Shown piece by piece: positions 25,373 to 33,200 of a DNA stretch of 51,536 nt. Each line of letters begins with the position of its first letter. Position 1 is the stretch's first letter. The DNA comes from CAZSAL01 sp964604825 (lineage in GTDB: Bacteria > Elusimicrobiota > Elusimicrobia > 2-01-FULL-59-12). The stretch covers positions 1 through 51,536 of the forward strand of contig CAZSAL010000016.1 of assembly GCA_964604825.1 (NCBI GenBank), in the 5' to 3' direction. The notes beneath the pieces are model-generated. The model saw only the letters and a program-made list of their open reading frames with translations, was not told where the DNA came from and made no database searches. The translations under genes were made by a program, and so were the position numbers.

Positions 25373-25530
25373 GACGTCGCCCCGGCAAGATTCTGTCCGG
25401 GGTCTATCATAAAGAAAAAGCTGGGTCCCGGTACCGACCTCCTGTTGAGGTTTCCATAGACGGTACCGTCCCGGCTATTGAGATTTGATCGTGGACGGGA
25501 CGGCCTACGGCCTGCCGGGACGACGACATC
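25373..25530 (-). repeat. Composite palindromic repeat, family 1, copy B
   Basis: Reverse orientation relative to copy A: cgtcgccccggcaagattct at 25375, then gggtcccggtaccgacctcc, tgttgaggtttccatagac, ggtaccgtcccggctattga, gatttgatcgtggacgggac and gcctgccgggacgacg. It fills the tolB-argF gap; the argF ribosome-binding site lies just beyond it. Confidence 0.9.
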
Positions 25531-25542
25531 GGGAGACTTGTT

Positions 25543-26472
25543 ATGAATGAAGATTTATTATCGATAACCGACGTAACGCCGAAGGATGTGGAATCTCTTC
25601 TTGGCGCGGCGTACAGGCTGAAAAAAAATCCCAGGCCGCTGCGCATGCTGGAAGGAAAAACAGTGGCGCTTGTTTTTGAGAAGCCCTCGACGCGCACGCT
25701 GGTTTCGTTTGCTTCCGGGATCAACCATCTGGGCGGCTTTCCTCTGGTTCTTCAATCCGACGCGCTGCAGTGGAAGCGCGGGGAAAGCATGGCCGACATG
25801 TCACGGGTGATGACGCGTTACGTCGACGCCGTCGTTATCCGCGCGCGCAGGCATTCCGACGTGGAGGAATTCGCCGGGCGCGCCACGATCCCCGTCATCA
25901 ACGGCCTTACCGACTGGGAACATCCCTGCCAGGTGCTGGCTGATCTGATGACGCTGTGGGAGCGCCGGGGCAGAAAGCTCTCCGGCGTAAAAAAGTTGAA
26001 AATCGTTTTTCTCGGCGACTCGAACAATGTTTCCAATTCCTGGCTCCTTCTGGCGGGGATGATGGGTTTTCATTTCGTGCTCGCCTGCCCTTCCGGATAT
26101 GATCCCGATTCAAGGCTGATCCTGCGGGCGCGCCAGATGGCTCGGGATTCCGGCGGAAGGCTGGAAGTCGTGCATGATCCGCAGGTCGCATCGATCAACG
26201 CGGACGTGCTTTATACCGACGTCTGGACTTCGATGGGTCAGGAAGCGGAAGCGGAAAAGCGCCGGAAGGCGTTCCGCCACTTTCAGCTGAACTCCGCGCT
26301 TCTGGCGAAATCGAGGCCCGGCGCGGTGGTTCTGCACTGCCTTCCCGCGCACCGCGGCGAGGAAATCACCGACGAGGTGATCGAGGGGCCGCAGTCCATC
26401 GTCTTCGACCAGGCGGAAAACCGCATGCACATTCAGAAGGCGATATTGTTGAAACTGTTAGGAGCAAAATAG
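25543..26472 (+). CDS. argF: Ornithine carbamoyltransferase
   Basis: Forms citrulline from ornithine and carbamoyl phosphate; the product feeds ArgG. The carbamoyl-phosphate motif STRT is in FEKPSTRTLVSF (about residue 48), HPCQ in WEHPCQVLADLMT, and the ornithine-side motif in HCLPAHRGEEI. Length 309 residues. The start ATG 25543 follows gggaga. The gene is separate from the argB-argD-argG-argH cluster, 20 kb away, and lies directly behind repeat copy B. Confidence 0.96.
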   Translation: MNEDLLSITDVTPKDVESLLGAAYRLKKNPRPLRMLEGKTVALVFEKPSTRTLVSFASGINHLGGFPLVLQSDALQWKRGESMADMSRVMTRYVDAVVIRARRHSDVEEFAGRATIPVINGLTDWEHPCQVLADLMTLWERRGRKLSGVKKLKIVFLGDSNNVSNSWLLLAGMMGFHFVLACPSGYDPDSRLILRARQMARDSGGRLEVVHDPQVASINADVLYTDVWTSMGQEAEAEKRRKAFRHFQLNSALLAKSRPGAVVLHCLPAHRGEEITDEVIEGPQSIVFDQAENRMHIQKAILLKLLGAK

Positions 26473-26502
26473 CTCCTTCCCCCCTCAATGGGGGAGGAAG
26501 AC
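26472..26502. repeat. Short G/C-run repeat (family 3)
   Basis: ctccttcccccctcaatggg followed by ggaggaag, related to the ends of the 10681 and 19889 elements. It lies between argF and the carbonic-anhydrase gene and supplies purine-rich sequence ahead of its start. Confidence 0.55.
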
Positions 26503-26517
26503 GAGAGGAACATAATC

Positions 26518-27075
26518 ATGCTTCGTCGCTTTAAAGAAGCCGAACCGCTGATCCATCCTGCCGCGTACGTGCATGATTCCGCGGAAATCATTGGCCGCGT
26601 GACTATCAAAAAGAACGCCAACATCTGGCCGCTGGTGGTCATGCGGGGCGATATCGAACGCATCACGATCGGCGAAGACGCCAACGTTCAGGACGGCACC
26701 ATGGTGCACACCGACTACGGCAAACCCGTTGTGCTCGGCCGCGGCGTTACCGTAGGGCATGCGGCGATCATTCACGGCGCGCACGTGGGCGATTTTTCGC
26801 TTATCGGCATGGGCGCGATCCTGCTGGATGGCAGCGTGATCGGGAAAGAATGCCTTGTCGGCGCGGGCGCGCTTGTGCCGCAGGGAGTTCATATACCGCC
26901 GAGGTCGCTTGTGCTTGGACTCCCGGGCAGAGTGGTGCGCAAACTTACGCCGCAGGAAGTCCGCAAACTACATTCCAACGCCAAAGACTACGTCGCCTTC
27001 GCCGCTGAACACCTCAAAACATCCTACCCGGTTATCCGGAAGTTTGCTCGCAAACTCCTTCCAAAAAATACCTAA
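26518..27075 (+). CDS. Gamma-class carbonic anhydrase-like hexapeptide protein
   Basis: A left-handed beta-helix protein of the YrdA/PaaY/CcmM-like group, 185 residues. Hexapeptide turns repeat through residues about 10-140 (IGRVTIKKNANIWPLVVMRG). The three metal-ligand histidines are in VHTDYG, VGHAAIIHG and HGAHVG. Family members bind zinc, and some hydrate carbon dioxide; activity cannot be read from sequence. ATG 26518 was chosen because family sequence begins there; the frame extends ten residues into repeat DNA. It lies 45 bases behind argF and may be co-transcribed. Confidence 0.87.
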   Translation: MLRRFKEAEPLIHPAAYVHDSAEIIGRVTIKKNANIWPLVVMRGDIERITIGEDANVQDGTMVHTDYGKPVVLGRGVTVGHAAIIHGAHVGDFSLIGMGAILLDGSVIGKECLVGAGALVPQGVHIPPRSLVLGLPGRVVRKLTPQEVRKLHSNAKDYVAFAAEHLKTSYPVIRKFARKLLPKNT

Positions 27076-27141
27076 AAACAGGCTGTATTTAGTCGTTTCT
27101 CTGTAATATGGCTGTAACATTCATCCTCTATACTTGCGACG

Positions 27142-29562
27142 ATGGATAGTTTTGCTTGCAGGGCCCGGAGGGGCCTCGCTATTTTTGTGTGTTTTTCGCT
27201 CCTGGCGAACGACGGCTCGTTTGCCGCGCCTGTTTTTTCGACTCATGCCACCCCCGCTTTACCCGCAGCGCCGTTTCAGACCGAAGCGATCGTCAGTGCC
27301 TTTCGATCGGCTCTCCGTCCTTTCGCGGGAGCAAAACAGGCGCAGGAAGAAATCCGAGAACTCGCTGCGGTCAAAGAAGTATCAGGTCCCAAGACAGGCG
27401 ATTCCCCGGATGAGGTGGCGATCGTCAGAAAAACGGTAGATGGTTACAACAAGATCGCGCCAATCTATGCTGCAAAATGGCAACAAAACGTGCAACCGGA
27501 AGTGGAAGTGCTGCTTCTGCGTTTTTTAGGTCATCTTCCCTTTGAAGGACGGATTGTGGATGCAGGAACAGGACCAGGCCAAAAGGCGAATTGGTTTTCT
27601 ATCCATGGACGTGATGTGATAGGCATTGATCTTTCGGATGAGATGCTTCACCATGCTAAGCGGGCTTTCCCTCATATCCTGTTTGGGAAGGGTGGTCTTG
27701 ATCAGCTTCCAGTGAAAACAGGCAGCGTGGCGGGAATATGGGACGATGGGGCTTTCCACCACTTGCCGCCGGGATTAGCTGAAAAAGCCGCAGATGAATA
27801 CCTTCGTGCTTTGCGTCCAGATGGGATTGTGTCTATCCTGATCAAAGAAGGTTCTGGCCCAGAAATTGTAAATGACCAACGTTATCAGGGAATGGAACGT
27901 TATTTCAATCGTTATACCGAAACCCGTTTATGCGATCTTTTTCTGCGCCATGGTTTTGACATTGTGGATTCAGGTACCCAACAAAGTTCCGGAGGGCAAC
28001 ACGATTATTGGGTCTATATCATGGCCCGACCCAAAGCTGGCACCGAAACTACCTCAGCAGTGGCCACCCACTTCATCGGGGCGCAGATGGGAACGGGATG
28101 GGTGAAGACGGTTCTGCGGTCGTTCTGGGCGCTGACGGGCGTCACGCCGATTCACGAGTTCGCGCACCTCGCAGGCGCGAAGTTGTTGGGACCGTTTCAT
28201 TCCACGTCGCCCCGGCAGGGCTTGGGCCGGGGCACGTTCCGGGGTGTGATGTTTGAAGGTGAGGTGCGGGGCATCGAAGGAGCCTCGCTGCTTCTTGGAG
28301 CGCTTGCTAATTTCCTTGTGGCCGCGCTGCTGACCGGCATCGTCGGCGCGCACTTCCATGGGGCAATCGCTTCCGGTGCCGGGCTCGCGTTGTTCTGCCT
28401 GGCCCTGGTCCACGCCGCAGCCGGCCTCCTCGAAACCTTCCATCCCAAAGGCGATGTGCGGAAGTACTTCCGCCAATTAAGGGAGTCCCCGTCGGCAAAG
28501 AGATTTCTTTCAAACAACAAATTTCCCGAGTACCGTTCCCTGTCAGTCCGTCCACCTTCCTTCCTGAGCCTGTTGGCGGGCCGGAAGCAGGCATTCCGTA
28601 GCGGGAAGGTGCGGAGTTTTACCCTGCATAATTTAGGTGTTGGCATTCTGGTAGCATCGGCAATTTTCATTTCACACGCATTCGCATCGCTTCCCTCCAA
28701 TCTCTGGGTGTCCGTCGGTGTCGCTGCTGCGATTTTTTGTCTCAGTTACCTCTTCTTGAATCATCGCTTAGCGGGCCTTCTTTACGATCTCAAAACCTGG
28801 AACACCGCGGTATCAAGATTTCCGGCGACGGATGATGACATTCGATCCATCAACCTTCAGGCGTGGGATGGGTTCAAACAGGCTGATATTTACCGAGCCA
28901 ATGTTACAGAAGCCACGCTTCCTACAGAAGAGTCATCGGTGGAAGTGATGGAGCATCCCACGCTTGGGCGTGTAGTTATATGCGACATAAGTCACCTCGT
29001 CCTGGTGAAACAGTCTCCGAGGGCACCCGTCGCAGTCGCATCGCTCGGTCATATGGGCTGCACACCCATGATGCTGCGAGCGGTTGATTCGGCTGGCCAA
29101 GTGTGGATTGGGCATGTTCATCTTTGGGCGCCGGAAGCTCAATATCAACTATGCCGAGCCGAAGCATATTTAAGGACGCATGGCTTTTCATCCATACAGG
29201 TGCGGATAATTGCTCGACGGGAAGGTGCGCCTGGTATGATGCCTATCTATCAGTTAGACGATTGGCTACGAAACCATGGCCTGCAAGGAAGAACAGAAAC
29301 CTATCCATCTGATGCTTGGATGGATGCGATTGTAACGCCCGGCGGGTCAGGAATTTTGTCTATTAACGATGAAGCGTCGCCGCGCCTCTTTGCGGCCTGG
29401 CCGAGCATAGATATTGCAGGAAAATCCAGTAGGGGTCTAGTATCGTTACTTGGGGCCGCAGGCAAGTCGGCGGTGCAGGCCTTTGAAGCCGTCCAGGAAA
29501 AGTTTGCTCCAGCCCGCGATACCACTCCGCGCCATTCCCCTGACCTCCAGTGCGCCGCCTGA
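27142..29562 (+). CDS. Exported fusion: SAM methyltransferase domain + M50-like metalloprotease domain
   Basis: An 806-residue protein of unusual architecture. Residues about 8-29 form a signal peptide or signal-anchor after a positively charged N-terminus. Residues about 95-290 are a class I methyltransferase with motif I VDAGTGPGQKANW and acidic strand VIGIDLSDEML. Residues about 315-445 hold an M50-like region: the zinc motif HEFAH (338-342) in TPIHEFAHLAGAKLLGP, two hydrophobic segments, and LETFHPKGD as a possible second metal motif. Two more hydrophobic helices follow near residues 495-535. Residues about 570-735 are a soluble domain I do not recognise. Residues about 354-366 are encoded by a piece of the family-1 repeat. 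The methyltransferase segment looks more AT-rich than the protease segment, suggesting a mosaic origin. Substrate unknown. Confidence 0.72.
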   Translation: MDSFACRARRGLAIFVCFSLLANDGSFAAPVFSTHATPALPAAPFQTEAIVSAFRSALRPFAGAKQAQEEIRELAAVKEVSGPKTGDSPDEVAIVRKTVDGYNKIAPIYAAKWQQNVQPEVEVLLLRFLGHLPFEGRIVDAGTGPGQKANWFSIHGRDVIGIDLSDEMLHHAKRAFPHILFGKGGLDQLPVKTGSVAGIWDDGAFHHLPPGLAEKAADEYLRALRPDGIVSILIKEGSGPEIVNDQRYQGMERYFNRYTETRLCDLFLRHGFDIVDSGTQQSSGGQHDYWVYIMARPKAGTETTSAVATHFIGAQMGTGWVKTVLRSFWALTGVTPIHEFAHLAGAKLLGPFHSTSPRQGLGRGTFRGVMFEGEVRGIEGASLLLGALANFLVAALLTGIVGAHFHGAIASGAGLALFCLALVHAAAGLLETFHPKGDVRKYFRQLRESPSAKRFLSNNKFPEYRSLSVRPPSFLSLLAGRKQAFRSGKVRSFTLHNLGVGILVASAIFISHAFASLPSNLWVSVGVAAAIFCLSYLFLNHRLAGLLYDLKTWNTAVSRFPATDDDIRSINLQAWDGFKQADIYRANVTEATLPTEESSVEVMEHPTLGRVVICDISHLVLVKQSPRAPVAVASLGHMGCTPMMLRAVDSAGQVWIGHVHLWAPEAQYQLCRAEAYLRTHGFSSIQVRIIARREGAPGMMPIYQLDDWLRNHGLQGRTETYPSDAWMDAIVTPGGSGILSINDEASPRLFAAWPSIDIAGKSSRGLVSLLGAAGKSAVQAFEAVQEKFAPARDTTPRHSPDLQCAA

Positions 29563-29659
29563 ACTAAAGAATACCTTATCCATCCATCGGCCAATCGAAT
29601 AATTTCCTGCGTCACACCTCTAACAGTAGAGATTAGCGTTGTACTGTTGAGGTAATTTG

Positions 29660-29962
29660 ATGTACATTAATATTGAGCGATTCGAATGGGATGAAACGAA
29701 GGCTGCTCTAAATGCTAAAAAGCACGGGATTACATTCTTTCAGGCGACAACAGCCTTTGATGATCCAGAGAGTATCTTTCTTGAAGACATCAGCCATTCG
29801 ATCTATGAGAAGCGGCATTGGCTTATTGGGGAATCCGAGGTCGGGATTCTTAAGGTAGTTTTCACTTATCGATTTGAAGGGACTGTCAGACGGATTATCA
29901 GCGCCAGGCGGGCCAATCGAAGGGAGCGGGCGTTCTATGAACAACAAAGATCAATATTTTGA
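29660..29962 (+). CDS. brnT: BrnT-family toxin
   Basis: BrnT toxins are RelE-fold ribonucleases that halt translation. The 100-residue product has the family pattern: FEWDETKAALNAKKHGITF at the N-terminus, the ED-S-E-KR-W-IGES segment in the middle, and a C-terminal RRIISARRANRRERAFYE. ATG 29660 follows gaggtaattt; a TTG lies just before it. The 3' end overlaps brnA by 26 bases. Toxin-first order is usual for brnTA, which is normally repressed by the BrnT-BrnA complex. Confidence 0.88.
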   Translation: MYINIERFEWDETKAALNAKKHGITFFQATTAFDDPESIFLEDISHSIYEKRHWLIGESEVGILKVVFTYRFEGTVRRIISARRANRRERAFYEQQRSIF

Positions 29963-30206
29963 AGGGAGGCGCTGGCGCAAGGTGACGCCGGAGGAAGTGG
30001 AATCTTCCCGGCGAGCGATTGAGAACACCTTTGGCATTAAGCGACTTTTGCGCGGACGGCCGCCCAAGCATCCCCATTTGAAGTACCGTGACATCCACCT
30101 CAAGATCCATCCTGCAGCGTTCGCATGGGCTAGAGCCGAAGCGCATCGCCGTGGCATCGGCTACCAGACACTTATCAACCAGATACTATTGAAGCGAGCG
30201 GCGTAA
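29937..30206 (+). CDS. brnA: BrnA-family antitoxin
   Basis: The antitoxin partner of BrnT, 89 residues. BrnA proteins neutralise BrnT through the N-terminal part and bind DNA through a C-terminal ribbon-helix-helix. Visible are VTPEEVESSRRAIENTFG and RGRPPKHP, then a strand IHLKIHPAAF and the helix pair ending YQTLINQILLKRAA, typical of the family. ATG 29937 lies inside the end of brnT. It converges with the giant gene, whose stop codon is the next base. Confidence 0.85.
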   Translation: MNNKDQYFEGRRWRKVTPEEVESSRRAIENTFGIKRLLRGRPPKHPHLKYRDIHLKIHPAAFAWARAEAHRRGIGYQTLINQILLKRAA

Positions 30207-33200
30207 TTACGCGGAAGAATGCAGCTTGGCCTGCCTTCGGGTAGATAATTCATCGCTTGAATCGTCCGTCGGCCAGAGCCCCAGGCGGATCAGCCAGTCC
30301 CTGTCGCGCGGGGTGACCAAATTCCCCCATGAAGCTATAACGGTCCGACCGTCTGAAGGCAAATCGGGATGCTGGCAAAGTATTTTGCCCATGTATGCAA
30401 TCCATTCCGCTGTTATAGCTTGAGAGTTGCTCAACTGGTAAGACCACGTATTCCGCATCGTATCAACAAATCCGGGATGTTCCCGGCGTATATGCTCGAA
30501 CAGACTCTTGAGATCATCAGGAGTGATCAGTTCCGCATGGATTTTATGAATAAAGACGATGTGCATCAGCTCATGCAGTAGACTTGGAAAATTCTTCGGC
30601 ATGAAATAAAGGTAGTTAATGCTTTCCAGAGATGTATTGCCATTCGTGTTAATTGTAAAATTTGCGTCTAAACCCGGATCTTCCATACGAGGGTCATGTT
30701 GGAACAATATCCAGGAACCGCGATCTAGATATAGATGAGAAGTTGAATCACTATGAATCCCGGTGAAGACATATCGCAGGTAGCGGTCGCCAGCAACGAT
30801 GCGTTCGAGATTCAGGCGATCGTTTTCGCTTTCAATCCAAGGCCATAGCCAATAATAGTCAACGACCGTCGTTGTCGGAATATCCTTACGGAGCTCGCGC
30901 TCAAGCAATGCCTTGATTTGGTGGAAACTTTTCATGGATGGGGTGATTTCCACGAACCCGACCCTCTTGGGGAGGATAGCCTCCAACTCCACGGCGATCC
31001 TCTCCACTGCATTCGTCGCTGTGTTGAGTAATATGGCCAGTGAAGGCCAGGGATTTCCGACGGAAGCTTTAATATGAACCCGTCGGATGCGGTAGATGTC
31101 GCTGCGTTGATCCTCCGACGGGAAGGTGTCTATCGAAGAAAGGCCAAGATGGTCGATTATTTCCGGCAGACTTTCTGGAGAATATCCTGTAAATGCCCGA
31201 ATCTGCGGTTCTGCCATCAGGTCATAGTCCTTGTCTGCATAAAACTGTCGAAAGTTGATGGACTCCTGGGACTTGTGGCGCGTGTTGATGAACAAATGAA
31301 CGACAGATAATGCTGTCGTGATAGCGAAGGGAACAAACCAGGGCGCATGAAGCGCGCCGGAGAGGATCATCAGCCCCGCGGCGGCCCAGGTCGCTTTGCT
31401 CATCTGTTTGTACGCGGCGCCGTTCATCTGAGCGCGTCCATATTCCGTTAAGCGGTGCTGGCCCTGCAGTCCGGCGAGGAGACCAATCGTTCCGGCAATG
31501 CCCGTGACGAGCGGGGTGTTGTGGCCGAAGTAAATCGCGAGCCCCATAAAAACCGCCGGCAATCCCAAGGATTCCCACCACGCGGCGAGCGGCCGGTACC
31601 ACCGCGCACCGTACGCCGTGGCGCGGCCGGCTTCGCCGGCAGCAGCGCGCATTGGGGGGAAACCCTGCTCGGCCCACTGCGTTACCCGCTCGGATTCCGG
31701 TTGGTTTTCGGTCGTCAGGGGAGCGGAAGGCACGAACAGGTTGAAGATGAAATGCGTCGTTATGTTGGCGGCGAGCATGCCGAGCGGCGCCGTGATCAGA
31801 CCGGAGTAATCGCCCGTGATGAAGCACGCGCTTACGGCATGGGAGAGAACGGCCAGCATCGAGGCCCAGATCAGCGTCAGACCCAGCAGCCGCGCGTTGG
31901 TTTGCGCCGGAGTCGGCGGGTTGAGCGCGGCTTGCGGGACGCCGGCGCCGTCTTGGATTCGAACGGGATCGGAATGTTCTTCGATCAGGAATTTCCAGAC
32001 GTCCCACGCCGCCGTAATCGTGCGCGGGAGTTCGCGCCACCACGGGATCAGCAGTTCCGTCTGCCTCCGGCTCAGCCCCCAACGCTTCCCGAACTCGTAG
32101 GAGCTTTGCGTGGTCAACGCCGTGGCGCCGCTTTTCCCTTTAGAGGCCGGTGAAGCCCCGAAAGGGGACGCGTTTTCCGGCCAGAAGCCGAACTTTACAA
32201 GGAGATCTCTGTCTTCGCGTGTCAGGATATCGCCGTATGCAAGCGGGATTCCTTCCTGTGGGAGAAATCGTCCCTGACGTTCCTGGAGTTGAAAAAGTGT
32301 GTGCCCGATGACGGCGATCCATTCAGTTATTTCTTCCATTATGCCGTTCGGAGAGTGCTGAGAGTAACCCAAAATGTCGAACAGCAGATAATGGAAACGC
32401 GGATGATTGGTGTAGATATGCGTAATGATTTGCAATAATTCGTCCTCTCCAAGATTCCCTCGCCGCATCGCCTGATGATAGAGAACGTGCAGCGCTTCAT
32501 GTAGCCAGGCATCGAAATCTTTTGGTTCGAAAGGGGTGTGGCTGAAACTAGAAAATATCGTATTGCCAACCTCGGTTTCGGTGTAGTTGGCAGTGACGAT
32601 GCCTCTCCTTTCGATGTCGAATAATCCCCAGATCCCCCGGTCCATAAACACCCGTTGCTCCGAGGTGCTCAGGAGCCGGCCTGCAACGTGCTGCAAAATC
32701 GGGAATTCGCAAATCGTGCGTTCACATTCTGCGCGGTCTCCGTCGATGAATGGCAGGACCCAAAGGATGTTTCCCTGCGGGATTTCCGGTACCTTCCCTT
32801 GAAGTTTATGTTCCAGGGCCTGCTTGATTTCGGCGAAGCCTTCCATGGTGGGCGTCATTTCCAGGAATGCGGCGGCAGAATCCTCATGCAACTCGACGGC
32901 GACTCTTTCAACCCTTCCAGTAGGCCTATCGATCAGGATAGCCAGAGACGGACTATCCCTCGTTTCGGCGTCGCCGAAGAATACCCGGCAAATGCGTTTG
33001 TCCCCGCTTTTGGCATCTTCATAAGGGTAAGTATGTATGGCGGCGGGCAATTCCCTGATCCGGCACGGCAGGTCGGCAAGATGAAAGCCCTGCCATCTCT
33101 CGATTATCACAGTGGCCATGCGGTCATAGTCCGCATCCGCATAGAACCGGTTGAAGTCGATGGGGCTACGCGTGTTGGTGGAAGGGAAACCCTGCTCGGC

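Noticed and set aside
31222..32082. Large overlapping frames within the giant gene, such as 31222-32082 (minus) and 32655-33683 (plus)
   Set aside because: They lie in the GC-rich repeat units, are Arg/Pro-rich in a way typical of shadow frames, and the same frames recur in both repeat copies. The 1582-codon frame has signal peptide, motifs and homologous domains.
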